Source of the DNA: Phellopilus nigrolimitatus
Lineage: Eukaryota > Basidiomycota > Agaricomycetes > Hymenochaetales > Hymenochaetaceae
Direction of reading: 5' to 3'
DNA length: 64,000 bases
NCBI GenBank assembly: GCA_021029095.1
Contig: JAJOHG010000002.1
Span: 434,001-498,000 of the forward strand
Shown here: positions 1-8,679 of the stretch, one piece after another
How positions within the stretch are numbered: position 1 is the stretch's first letter
How the letters are laid out: every line of letters begins with the position of its first letter
The notes under the pieces: generated by a model
What the model was told of the DNA's origin: nothing
What the model saw: only the letters and a program-made list of their open reading frames with translations
Database searches by the model: none
Translations under genes and position numbers: made by a program

Positions 1-425
1 TTTCTGACTGCATAGAATTATAACAGAGTCAATCTTAGGAACCACGCTAAAAACTCTTGCACAGGTCTTATTTGTTTTTTGCATCCGGAAATGCGTCGCG
101 CGATGGCAATCAGGTTTGCTTGGAAACTGATCATTTTTTGTGGCTGCTACGATTCACCGGGCGGCTGTGTTCAAGGCGCTTCAAAGCAGGTGTCCCTTTT
201 GAAAGTGATAGAACTTAAGATGTGTTCCAATCTCCGCCTTTCTACGACCAATCGTCGTGGTGTCAATGTCCTATATGTGCGGTTGGGTTCGGAATAGTCT
301 TCAGACTTGTTTCGCGGGGTCTCTGCTTTCCAGGCTATAGTCGGAGGCATTATCTCGCCCCGCTCCTGGTTCCAAACCTACTCAAATCTATTGAAGTAAG
401 CCGCGGGACTTGACGCGTTTCAAAC
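1..425. other. Left flank, no gene seen
   Basis: Only short, non-coding-looking open frames are present on either strand. No RNA gene, splice-site series or repeat was recognised. The stretch ends at the TA target dinucleotide of the DNA transposon. Confidence 0.5.
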
Positions 426-450
426 TACAGTGGAACCTCCCATATTGCAT
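426..450 (+). repeat. Left terminal inverted repeat of the pogo-like element
   Basis: This matches the reverse complement of 7705-7729 at 24 of 25 positions and begins with the TA target duplication. Confidence 0.85.
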
Positions 451-610
451 CTCTCTCATAATGCATAACCTCCCATAATGCATAGATCCGAGTTTCCACC
501 AGGTCGGTAGATAGAAAATCTTTATATGATAATGCATAAAATTATATATGCATAATGCATAGCCAATTTGAGTAAATTAAATATGGATATGCATTATGCG
601 AGGTCAGTTG

Positions 611-1017
611 TGTTAGAGCACACCACAAACCAAAAGGCTGAGGCGCAAACTCCAAAGCACAAGACGACAAGGAGAGAGAATGCTGAGCTGACTTAGAAGG
701 GGATCACACTTTGTGGTGGAGATTCTAAGAGAACTCGATTGAGCCTCCCAGATGTTTATTGCCTCTTTATATACTAAAACCTAGTGCGCACAGACCAAGC
801 AGTACACTACCTAATATGGTTACATTAGTGGAGCGAGTGGAGCTAATGATGTCATAGATGATGTCACCGTCGATGATGTCACTATGATGTCATGGTCTAG
901 ACTATGATGTCATGATGACGTCATTGTAGAACGCTCTAGGCTATCATGTGACTCTAAATGCTGAGAGGCCGCAAGTTCAAGACAAGGTAAGGGAAAATTA
1001 AAATACGTGTCATAACA
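611..1017 (-). repeat. 3' LTR
   Basis: This LTR is 407 bp and identical to 6696-7102 except at positions 920 and 933. In element orientation it lies immediately downstream of the polypurine tract. Confidence 0.95.
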
Positions 1018-1019
1018 TC

Positions 1020-1034
1020 ACCCCCTCTTTAAGG
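1020..1034 (-). other. Polypurine tract for plus-strand priming
   Basis: On the minus strand AAAGAGGGGGT lies 2-3 nt before the 3' LTR. It overlaps the pol stop codon TAA (1031-1029). Placement next to the LTR is what plus-strand DNA synthesis requires. Confidence 0.85.
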
Positions 1035-4000
1035 ATCGACTTCCAGACGATTGACAAAGTTGGTTGGAGTGGATGTGAAATTCTCATAAGGGCGGAAATT
1101 CAAGGCTTGGAAATCAGCTAGGCTGATGGACCGTGGCGCTGCTGGGTATCGTTTATAGAATTCTTTTATAAGTTTTTGTGACCCTTTGCAGTTTTCCTCT
1201 GGTTCCCAAGTATTGTTTTCATCCGTGTACCCTTTCCATTTGACTAGGAATTCCAACTTGTTTCTGCGTCGTCTAGCATCCAAAATTTCCTCTACTTCAT
1301 AATCCTTCTCTTCTCCTACTTCTATGGGTGGAGGTGGAGCGGCTCTTTGTCCAGGGATACTGGCAGCGGTGTGCAGGTGAATGCGCGAGACATTTACAAC
1401 AGGATGTATTTTTATAGTGTTTGGGAGACGAAGTTGTACAGCATTTGGAGAAATGATACGCGTTATGGGGTATGGACCAATTCTTTTCTCAGCGAGTTTT
1501 CTAGAAGGTCGGTTTATTTTGAGGTTTGTGGTGTCTAACCAGACCTTATCTCCTACTTTGTATTTTGGAGCATCTCCTCGCCTTTGGTCCGCGTACTTCC
1601 GCATTTCCTCTTTTGCCTTTTCCAATGCTGACTTTGCTTCCTCATGTATTCCTTTCATCCGATTTGCAAAGTCATCTGCCGCTTCTACTTTAGCATCCCT
1701 TCGCACTTCAAAACCCATGCGTGGATTTCTTCCATAAACAGAGAAGAACGGGGAGATCTTTGTGGCTGTCTGTACTTTGTTGTTGTATGCAAATTCAGCC
1801 ATAGCAGTCCAGGATGGCCAATTTTCTTGGCGATGATCAACAAACATCCTTAAATACTGCTCGATCTCTTGATTCATCCGTTCTGTTTGTCCATCTGTTT
1901 GTGGATGATATGCTGTGGACAGCTTGGTCTTGATCCCCAAAATGCTATTCAATTCTTTCATGAATGCTGATGCAAATTGTGGACCCCGATCCGAGATTAC
2001 TGTTAGCGGTAACCCATGCAGTTTCCACACATGATCCCTATACAATGCTGCCAGTCCTAACGCCGAGGTCTCCTCTCTGGTGTTAATCACATGGATTTGT
2101 TTCGAGAAGCGATCACATACTACCAGTAGGGCATTAAACCCTTGTGCTTCTGGCAGTCCTGTCACAAAATCCACTGAAATATCTTCCCAAGGTGCAGTAG
2201 GAGTAGGATTAGGCATCAATTTCCCAGCAGGCTTCTCTGGTAAAGATTTATGACGCGCACAAGTATCACAGCCTTTGACATAAGCTTGTACAAACTTTGT
2301 CATCCCTGGCCACCAATAGTTTCGCGCAATCAATTCCAAAGTTTTCCAATTTCCTGGATGTCCTGCTACTGCCGAATCGTGATGTAGTTTGACAATTTCT
2401 CTCCTGATCTGACCATCCTTTGGGACATACACCTTTCCTCGATATAGGATTAAGCCTTGCTCCTCTTCCCATTCTTCACCTCTCAACCTCTTTGTCCCTG
2501 ACTTCCGCAATTCATCTGCCGCCTTCACCACCGCCTCATCCCAATCCTTTGCCTTCCTAATCTTCGTCAACAACTCTCTCTCTTCTCCATCTAACAAGAC
2601 ATGACCCTGTTGAGTCGCTTTGATTTTGAAAAATTCTGGTTTCAACAAGACTACGTTTTTATTGTCATTCTCCACCCCCTCTTTAAGGTCCGAACGTCTC
2701 GAGAGGGAATCAGTCTTTTCCATTGTTTTGCCAGGCTTATGAAGAATTACAAAATCAAAGCGAGACAGGTAAAGGGACCAACGAGCTTGTCGACGATTAA
2801 GATTTTTCGCCTTCATGAAGTATTCCAAATTCTTGTGATCAGTCCATATTTCAAATTTATGGGTTGAGCCTTCCAAATGGTGGCGCCATGCTTCAAGCGC
2901 TCGCATAATGCCCAATAATTCTTTGTCATGGACGTCATAGTTCCTTTCCACATCACTGAGCGACTTGGACAAATATGCGCACGGTCTCCATAATCCATCG
3001 TCACATTTCATGGAGAGTACTGCTCCTGTCGCAAAGTCTGATGCATCCGATTCAACACGTAGTTCATTTCGTGGATCAGGAATAACAAGAACTGGTTGTT
3101 CACAGAAACGTGTCTTCAACTCGTCAAATGCCTTTTGCTCTCTTTCTCCCCATTCCCAAGAGTTTTCTTTCTTTTTTAAATCATTCAAAGGCCTGGTGAT
3201 TTTTGCAAAGTCTTTGACGAAGCGACGATAGAAATTTGCAAAACCTAAGAACGATTCGACGTCTCTGACTTTCTTGGGAACTGGCCAGTCTTTTACTGCT
3301 TCCACCTTCTCCTTCATCATGCTGACCTCACCGTTTCTGATTATCATCCCCAAAAATTCCACTTCCTCAACTCCAAACACACACTTTTCGGGTTTTAGGA
3401 ATAGATCATTTTCGCGAAGTCGTTTTAAGATCTCTTTGACAATGCGATCATTCTCCTCCATGGTCTTTGTAAAAACCAATATATCGTCGATGTAGATCAC
3501 AACAACTCCCTCGATCATGAGATCATTGAAGATATCGTTCATCATATTTTGGAACGTGCTTGGTGCATTGCACAATCCAAAGGTCATGACTAATGGTTCA
3601 TACGCTCCCCTACTCGTTGCAAAGGCTGCCTTCCACTCGTCTCCTTCCTTGATTCGAACATTGTGATAACCCCATCGCAAATCCATCTTAGAGAAGTACT
3701 TGGCCCCTTTAAGCTTATCAATAATTTCTGAGATCAAGGGAAGTGGGTACGCATTTTTGACAGTTCCTGAATTTAGGTACCGGTGATCTGTAATCATTCT
3801 ACGCTTCCCATCCTTCTTATTGATAAAGAAAATAGGTGATGTCATTGGCGATTTAGAGGGCCGGATATACCCCTTGGCTTCTTGTTCCTGAATGAAGCGT
3901 CCCACCTCTTCATCTTCGTCCTGAGATAATGGATAAACTTTCGACTTCTTGGGGACAAAATCAGGTTTCAGGTTTATCTCATGATCCCATGGTTTTCTGG

Positions 4001-4883
4001 TCGGAAGCCGTTCTGACGTCTTTTGATCAAATACGTCTAAGAACTCGTGAAACCTTTCTGGCACCAAGTCCTTCCAGACAGGTGGTTCCGCTTTCTTCCA
4101 GTTTAGAGGTTTGGGGTCAGGACCAGATCCATCTTTCTCATCAATGTAGCGAAGCCAAAACATTTCTTCCACTATCCTCCTGTCTAACTCGTCATCCTCA
4201 TCTTCCTCGTCTGCTATCAACTCAGGCATAGGCTTCAACCTCCGTATCTTTGCCTCTTCCTCTCGCTTCTCACGCCTCTGCATTGAATGGCAAGTTTTTG
4301 GACATCGAGTTAACTTGACTTCCCCAGAGTTCCAGTCAATTTCCGGGTTATGTTTCTTTAACCATGGGTGACCAAGAATTACGGTTGTCTTTCCCAGGTT
4401 ACAAACTTCAAAAGTCGCCTTCTCTCGATGTTCGCTAAACTGCACAATCAGATCTACCTCCTCTTCTATCGATCCTCCTTGATTCTTGGTGCCATCAACA
4501 TTGTAAACCGGTATACTCCGTGTAAGTTTACGTGTTTTCAGGCGATTTGCTTTAACAAATTCGGTATCGATGAAGAGGCCAGTAGCGCCACTGTCTAACA
4601 ATGCTTCTACGTCCAACCTTTCATTGGTGTCACTAGTCTGCAGTGTGATGCGTATAGCGACATGGCGATTGTTGGTTGATCGAATGAACTTCTTATCTCC
4701 TTTTTCTTCCTTTCCTGATGATGAATCTGGACCAGAATATATATTGGAAAGGGGAATTAAGCACGCCCTTTTGGCGCCGAGCTCCGAACCAGTCAGAGAC
4801 CCCCCTGAACCTTTACAATCTAATATTACATCATCATCAAGAGAAGAAAATCGATTCTGAGTCACAAGCGGGAGATTGTTCAC
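1029..4883 (-). CDS. pol: Pol polyprotein: protease, reverse transcriptase, RNase H, integrase, chromodomain
   Basis: Counting from a GTG at 4883, the frame is 1284 codons; it is open upstream to 4910 and has no ATG at its head. In order it carries an aspartic protease (LLDSGATG, D97), reverse transcriptase (D401 and YIDD at 464-467), RNase H (ESDASD near 611), the integrase HHCC zinc region (~834-876), the integrase D905, D965, E1001 triad with 35 residues between the last two, a GPYF-like module (IGPYPITRI) and a C-terminal chromodomain ending ~1245 with the aromatic positions of VKWKGY and NTWEP. The chromodomain is expected to steer insertion toward particular histone marks. No stop or frameshift interrupts it. 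Expression is probably by -1 frameshifting from gag, since no ATG opens the frame. Confidence 0.95.
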   Translation of the reverse strand: MNNLPLVTQNRFSSLDDDVILDCKGSGGSLTGSELGAKRACLIPLSNIYSGPDSSSGKEEKGDKKFIRSTNNRHVAIRITLQTSDTNERLDVEALLDSGATGLFIDTEFVKANRLKTRKLTRSIPVYNVDGTKNQGGSIEEEVDLIVQFSEHREKATFEVCNLGKTTVILGHPWLKKHNPEIDWNSGEVKLTRCPKTCHSMQRREKREEEAKIRRLKPMPELIADEEDEDDELDRRIVEEMFWLRYIDEKDGSGPDPKPLNWKKAEPPVWKDLVPERFHEFLDVFDQKTSERLPTRKPWDHEINLKPDFVPKKSKVYPLSQDEDEEVGRFIQEQEAKGYIRPSKSPMTSPIFFINKKDGKRRMITDHRYLNSGTVKNAYPLPLISEIIDKLKGAKYFSKMDLRWGYHNVRIKEGDEWKAAFATSRGAYEPLVMTFGLCNAPSTFQNMMNDIFNDLMIEGVVVIYIDDILVFTKTMEENDRIVKEILKRLRENDLFLKPEKCVFGVEEVEFLGMIIRNGEVSMMKEKVEAVKDWPVPKKVRDVESFLGFANFYRRFVKDFAKITRPLNDLKKKENSWEWGEREQKAFDELKTRFCEQPVLVIPDPRNELRVESDASDFATGAVLSMKCDDGLWRPCAYLSKSLSDVERNYDVHDKELLGIMRALEAWRHHLEGSTHKFEIWTDHKNLEYFMKAKNLNRRQARWSLYLSRFDFVILHKPGKTMEKTDSLSRRSDLKEGVENDNKNVVLLKPEFFKIKATQQGHVLLDGEERELLTKIRKAKDWDEAVVKAADELRKSGTKRLRGEEWEEEQGLILYRGKVYVPKDGQIRREIVKLHHDSAVAGHPGNWKTLELIARNYWWPGMTKFVQAYVKGCDTCARHKSLPEKPAGKLMPNPTPTAPWEDISVDFVTGLPEAQGFNALLVVCDRFSKQIHVINTREETSALGLAALYRDHVWKLHGLPLTVISDRGPQFASAFMKELNSILGIKTKLSTAYHPQTDGQTERMNQEIEQYLRMFVDHRQENWPSWTAMAEFAYNNKVQTATKISPFFSVYGRNPRMGFEVRRDAKVEAADDFANRMKGIHEEAKSALEKAKEEMRKYADQRRGDAPKYKVGDKVWLDTTNLKINRPSRKLAEKRIGPYPITRIISPNAVQLRLPNTIKIHPVVNVSRIHLHTAASIPGQRAAPPPPIEVGEEKDYEVEEILDARRRRNKLEFLVKWKGYTDENNTWEPEENCKGSQKLIKEFYKRYPAAPRSISLADFQALNFRPYENFTSTPTNFVNRLEVDP
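2673..2688 (-). repeat. Internal (central) copy of the polypurine tract inside pol
   Basis: Sixteen nucleotides are identical to 1019-1034, including the AAAGAGGGGG core. Here they are read in a different frame as part of pol codons ~732-737, between RNase H and integrase. Central polypurine tracts are known in lentiviruses and Ty1 as a second plus-strand start. Use here is inferred. Confidence 0.65.
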
Positions 4884-4904
4884 TTGGACTCGCTTTGAAA
4901 ACCC
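4859..4904 (-). promoter_or_regulatory. Predicted -1 ribosomal frameshift signal between gag and pol
   Basis: In the gag frame the minus strand reads G GGT TTT (4904-4898), a canonical X XXY YYZ slippery heptamer. A 6-nt spacer follows, then a stem: GAGTC+CAAG (4891-4883) pairs with CTTG+GACTC (4868-4865 and 4863-4859). This gives nine base pairs with one bulged T and a 14-nt loop containing the gag stop codon (4882-4880). Pol is in the -1 frame and is open upstream only as far as 4910, so the slip site falls in the 30-nt window where both frames are open. Confidence 0.8.
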
Positions 4905-6061
4905 TGCTCCTTAGCTTTCGCCTCCAGAGCCTCCTTATCCTTCTCTGCAGCAGCCTCCTGAGCAAAATAGTCGCGCATCTGGTCATACGTCATTGCCCTG
5001 ACATCGAGGCCAACCTTGCAGTCCCTCGCATAATGTCCAAGACGACCGCACTTGAAACACTTCACTGGTGGTCTCCGGCCTGTCCGGTCCACATCCATAG
5101 CATTAGGGTCTTTTGGCGCTCCCGTAGTCGACGTCCCAGACGCACCCGGCTGAGCCCTACCCTGTCCATAACTTCCGTAGTTTGGTTGTACCTGCACCTG
5201 TGGTTGCTGATACGTCCTCGTCTGACTCTGTGTCTGCGTCGCCTTCCCTGCATTTGCCTGCTGTGCTGGAGCTACCCGCTTTTGCTCCGTTGCACCACGA
5301 CGATAGGCTTCGCCCTCCCTCCACTGTCGGTCGAGTCGCTGTGCCCATTCGTACCATCCATTGATGCCGTGGTGACGTGAAAGAGTGGTTGGCATCGTCG
5401 GTAGTGCGTACATACGCGCAAGTAGCTGACCATTAATTTTCTTTTTGAAGACTTCAATCAAAGCAGCGTCATTGTAACCCGTGCGCGAAGCGACATCCTG
5501 AAACTTTACCACGAATGCGTCCATGGTGTCCTTCCCTTGATGCATGTTGTCCAGCTTGGAGATGGCTGTGGCAACCGGGTTGGGATCACCAAATCGCTCC
5601 TTGAAGTCCGTCACAAACTCCTCGTATGTGTAATAGACGCTCTGCGCGTGTATCCTCTTCCACTCCTGCACCACCTCTCCTCGCATGTATGACAACGCAA
5701 ATTTGACACGCGACCCCACATCTGGGAATTCAGCTGCATGTGTCTCCTGGTAGATCCGAACTTCTAACAACCACCCCTCAGATTCCTCCTGATTTCCTTC
5801 AAAGTACGACGGTGGAGCCACCTTTGGCATTTTGGGTGAGGGAGCCGCCGCCGCTGGTGCTGGCATGATTACGGGTGGTGGATGAGGGGCTGCAGCCAGG
5901 TTGGTCACAGTTTGGGTAAGGTGTGCAATGTTCCCTCCCAAGGCCTGCACCTGGTGCGTCAACATTCCGATAAGGTGCAGCAAGTCCTGGGTGGTTGGGG
6001 GTGGTGGCTGCTGCTGCGCCTGCTGCCCCTCTATGTCGACAAAAGGTGGTGGTTGATCCAT
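4880..6061 (-). CDS. gag: Gag polyprotein (capsid-nucleocapsid)
   Basis: The frame is 393 codons. It begins with a proline/glutamine-rich segment (residues ~1-90), followed by a retrotransposon-Gag-like region that includes a YFEGNQEESEGWLLEVR stretch. Near the C-terminus is one CCHC zinc knuckle, CFKCGRLGHYARDC, spaced CX2CX4HX4C, which binds nucleic acid during RNA packaging. Gag assembles virus-like particles in the cytoplasm. The start ATG at 6061 is the first in a long open frame. The last codons overlap pol, which lies in the -1 frame, and a frameshift signal sits 22 nt before the stop codon. Confidence is high because the zinc knuckle and gene order are diagnostic. Confidence 0.93.
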   Translation of the reverse strand: MDQPPPFVDIEGQQAQQQPPPPTTQDLLHLIGMLTHQVQALGGNIAHLTQTVTNLAAAPHPPPVIMPAPAAAAPSPKMPKVAPPSYFEGNQEESEGWLLEVRIYQETHAAEFPDVGSRVKFALSYMRGEVVQEWKRIHAQSVYYTYEEFVTDFKERFGDPNPVATAISKLDNMHQGKDTMDAFVVKFQDVASRTGYNDAALIEVFKKKINGQLLARMYALPTMPTTLSRHHGINGWYEWAQRLDRQWREGEAYRRGATEQKRVAPAQQANAGKATQTQSQTRTYQQPQVQVQPNYGSYGQGRAQPGASGTSTTGAPKDPNAMDVDRTGRRPPVKCFKCGRLGHYARDCKVGLDVRAMTYDQMRDYFAQEAAAEKDKEALEAKAKEQGFQSESK

Positions 6062-6682
6062 CGCGGTGACTAACTATCGACGAAATATGTTTCGGTAGAT
6101 AATTCTACTGACTACGGCACCGCAACACACACTTCAGCAGTTGCACGAGAGGGCTACGACGTGGTGTTCGCCTGTCCCTTACTACTCGTGGAGGGATTGT
6201 CCTCAGTAGCTTAGCTTAAGCCTGCGCTACCAACAGTTCACCAAGAGTGCGAAGGATGGTTTAATAAAGAACGGAATTGAAAGTGAATACGCGGCGAGTC
6301 GGTAGTGGAACCAGACACTCTGATTTCCGTGTATGTGGGAGTATGGGGGGTTTCCTATCAAAAAGCCGAGCGTCGATCAAGGGATCAACGACGGTAAGGA
6401 CGAGGTAGCGGGAACCGAAGATGAGGGAGTTCTTGATAGTGGTGGCGTTGAAGGTAGAAGAGGGAAAGTCGATGGGTGTGTCGGAAGTGCTGTTCAGGGC
6501 GAAGGTGATGTCCTCGAGGTCGAAGGTTGTACCTCTCTGAACGCACGCGTCGAGTGTGAGGTGAAATTGTGAAGTGGTGAAAACAGGCCGCCGCAACGAG
6601 TCGCGACGACAAGGCAAGAGTTATAGAGATGAGGGCGAGTTAGAGATGAGAGGAATGTTTGGAGAATGCGCAATGAGGATAG
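6062..6682 (-). other. Retrotransposon 5' leader with a 118-codon upstream frame
   Basis: This is about 620 nt between PBS and gag. It contains an open frame at 6617-6261 on the minus strand, upstream of the gag AUG, with no recognised domain. It may be packaging or leader RNA, or a translated upstream ORF. Nothing in it resembles a known retroelement protein. Confidence 0.45.
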
Positions 6683-6693
6683 AATCGAGTTCT
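6683..6693 (-). other. Self-priming primer binding site
   Basis: Two nucleotides inside the 5' LTR, the minus strand reads AGAACTCGATT. This is perfectly complementary over 11 nt to AATCGAGTTCT at 6825-6815, which sits where the TATA box predicts transcription to start. No TGG-initiated tRNA-complementary PBS is present. Tf1/sushi elements prime reverse transcription with the first 11 nt of their own RNA, and this arrangement matches that mechanism. Confidence 0.75.
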
Positions 6694-6695
6694 AC

Positions 6696-7102
6696 TGTTA
6701 GAGCACACCACAAACCAAAAGGCTGAGGCGCAAACTCCAAAGCACAAGACGACAAGGAGAGAGAATGCTGAGCTGACTTAGAAGGGGATCACACTTTGTG
6801 GTGGAGATTCTAAGAGAACTCGATTGAGCCTCCCAGATGTTTATTGCCTCTTTATATACTAAAACCTAGTGCGCACAGACCAAGCAGTACACTACCTAAT
6901 ATGGTTACATTAGTGGAGCGAGTGGAGCTAATGATGTCATAGATGATGTCACCGTCGATGATGTCACTATGATGTCATGGTCTAGACTATGATGTCATGA
7001 TGACATCATTGTAGAACACTCTAGGCTATCATGTGACTCTAAATGCTGAGAGGCCGCAAGTTCAAGACAAGGTAAGGGAAAATTAAAATACGTGTCATAA
7101 CA
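6696..7102 (-). repeat. 5' LTR (carries the active promoter)
   Basis: The LTR is 407 bp with TGTTA/TAACA ends. In minus orientation it holds a CRE-like octamer array (6932-7008), a TATA box (6851-6858) and a predicted transcript start near 6825. It differs from the other LTR at 7005 and 7018; both times this copy has A where the other has a CpG guanine. Confidence 0.95.
6825..7008 (-). promoter_or_regulatory. LTR promoter: CRE-like octamer array, TATA box, predicted start site
   Basis: Six TGAYGTCA-type octamers lie within 77 bp. In the 3' LTR copy they start at 847, 859, 874, 885, 905 and 916, the first five reading TGATGTCA and the last TGACGTCA; the 5' LTR copies are at 6932-7008 and the last reads TGACATCA. 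On the minus strand a TATATAAA box (6858-6851) follows. About 33 nt downstream of its first base is the sequence AATCGAGTTCT beginning at 6825, taken as the transcript start because it is exactly complementary to the primer binding site. TGACGTCA is the classical binding site of ATF/CREB bZIP factors. Binding here is inferred. Confidence 0.6.
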
Positions 7103-7704
7103 AGTTGCCATCGGGTTGCGACTGTAAGGCTGTTACGCGGGATCACACCAATCACTAGGAATCCGGTGTATATCTGAGCTAGCTGAGGAACAATAGGACG
7201 TCGTATGGGTAAGTGCTACAGGACCGAAGCGTGCCAGCACAGCGAGATACCGGCCGTGCTCTAACATCACCAAACACCCCACTCTCACGCCACCCGAGCG
7301 TATGTCTCCTACAGCGACACTTTCATTGATTATTTTCTCCTTTTCTTCCACATTTTTACACTTATAAATGCCATGATGAGGCTTTGACATACTGTCAGTG
7401 CTCATTCCGCTGGTCTTCCCCATCTTTTGGGAGAATCCCGGTGCCATTGAGCATTCAGCCAGATTTCAGGCAGGCTCACGACCATCTCCACCAACTCAGA
7501 ATAAAGCTGTGAGCAGAGCACACAAAGAGCCTTGTACAGTCTGCTATTGCACAGAGTTTTTTTCGGCTTAGGGGATGTTATAGCAACCAATAAATACCAT
7601 CATAGCTTATCCTCTGATTTAATGGTTTTAATTACCTAATAAGTCAAGTTTCTCGTATTGCATAACCTCTGAATAAGCATAAGCCGACCCTTCCACCGAC
7701 CTTT

Positions 7705-7729
7705 ATGCAGTATGGGAGGTTCCACTGTA
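7705..7729 (-). repeat. Right terminal inverted repeat of the pogo-like element
   Basis: This is the inverted partner of 426-450 and ends with TA at 7728-7729. Confidence 0.85.
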
Positions 7730-8679
7730 TAGCTACCATAAATACATACTAGGTACAGAGCAAAGCAATGATTCTCGGACGCGAATCTGACTGTGCTTAC
7801 ATAGTGATTGATGTACGTATGTATTATCGAGCTTTTGATGGTAGAAACAAGTGCAAAAGTGCAAATAGGCAGGCCGCTAATGCCGACATAGCATTTCGCT
7901 CTATTCCTTTACTTCTCCCGCAGACGATAAAACCTAGTCTAGAATTGAACTAGCCCGAAGATGGCTTCGCGATTATCAGAGTCTAGTGTATTGAGATGAA
8001 AACCATTGTAGGGACTGCCGCGGCTCATACACCCAATCAGCGTCCATGCCGGGCGTGCATATACATCGCTTTCTCTGTTTAGACTCACAGTTAGCTGTCA
8101 TGGGATACAAGATAATATCAGTAGTCACTCGCCTCCAATCAGTGCTCTTTCTTTTCGAGATATCGAAAATTAGAAATTTTTTGACACGCTAGAATTCTTG
8201 CAGCCTTTATCGCTACTTCGTGGTTAATATTTAATAGCAGTGGAGGCAAGCAAAGAAAGAAAATCACCATGCGGAAATGTCCATCGAGATGGTAAGCCCC
8301 ATAATTCATGTATTCGGTCGTGCGAGGGGGATACTATGTGGTTCCGCGTTTGATCAAGTCAACTCATCTCCCTCCTCCGCTCTTAGTCTTAATGCTCTTG
8401 AAGGCTGAGTCGGGTTTGTTGACTTCGACGGACTGACCTTGTTTCGCTACTCTGACCCAGAACTGACCCCGTTGATTTTTGCTAAATAGAAATTGCGCTT
8501 TATTTCTGACTAAAACTTGCAAGTTGCTGCTAAGTATAACTAGCGCTAGAAATGTCTAATGATAGTCAGAAAATGTTACTTTTCCGGAGAAGGCCTTGCA
8601 AAAGCTGTATCATTTAGGAACTGGTCAAGCCATGCCATATACCGAAGCACACAGAACAAGTACAGACAAAGAATTGGAA
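7730..8679. other. Intergenic, no gene seen
   Basis: There are only short frames without splice-site series or familiar motifs. The region separates the transposon from the ATG5 neighbourhood. Confidence 0.4.

Larger units (their letters stand above)
606..7107 (-). mobile_element. Intact Ty3/gypsy chromovirus LTR retrotransposon (Tf1/sushi-like), with 5-bp target duplication
   Basis: Two 407-bp LTRs (611-1017 and 6696-7102) start TGTTA and end TAACA. The whole element is flanked by the direct repeat AGTTG (606-610 and 7103-7107), the expected 5-bp target duplication. It is read on the minus strand: 5' LTR, self-priming PBS, ~620 nt leader, gag, pol, polypurine tract, 3' LTR. Both reading frames are open from end to end with all catalytic motifs present, so it looks autonomous. 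The LTRs differ at only two bases (920 versus 7005, and 933 versus 7018), which marks a recent insertion. It landed inside the pogo-like transposon. The chromodomain at the end of integrase and the self-priming signal place it with the Tf1/sushi chromoviruses. Confidence 0.95.
426..7729. mobile_element. Pogo/Fot1-like (Tc1-mariner superfamily) non-autonomous DNA transposon, split by a retrotransposon
   Basis: The two ends are terminal inverted repeats of 25 bp including the TA. Both read inward TACAGTGGAACCTCCCAT, then differ at a single base (left TATTGCAT, right TACTGCAT). The terminal CAGT flanked by TA on both sides (426-427 and 7728-7729) is the hallmark of pogo/Fot1-type Tc1-mariner elements, which duplicate TA. 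Without the 6.5 kb retrotransposon the element would be about 803 bp. The remaining interior (428-605 and 7108-7727) is AT-rich and contains no recognisable DDE transposase, so I read it as a non-autonomous MITE-like copy mobilised in trans. Assignment to pogo rather than another TA-targeting group rests on the terminal bases only. Confidence 0.75.

Noticed and set aside
847..923. Regularly spaced octamers in the LTR as a CRISPR-like or satellite array
   Set aside because: Spacing is irregular, the units are 8-nt CRE-like sites within an LTR promoter, and the genome is eukaryotic.
1381..4860. Several plus-strand open frames of 60-220 codons across the pol gene
   Set aside because: They are antisense shadows of the continuous minus-strand pol frame and have no motifs.
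4881..4883. GTG at 4883 as the true pol initiation codon
   Set aside because: GTG initiation is unlikely in a fungus, and the -1 frameshift signal 15-21 nt upstream explains pol expression better.
7133..7590. Minus-strand frames inside the right half of the pogo-like element as a transposase
   Set aside because: No DDE/D, helix-turn-helix or CENP-B-like motif is visible.
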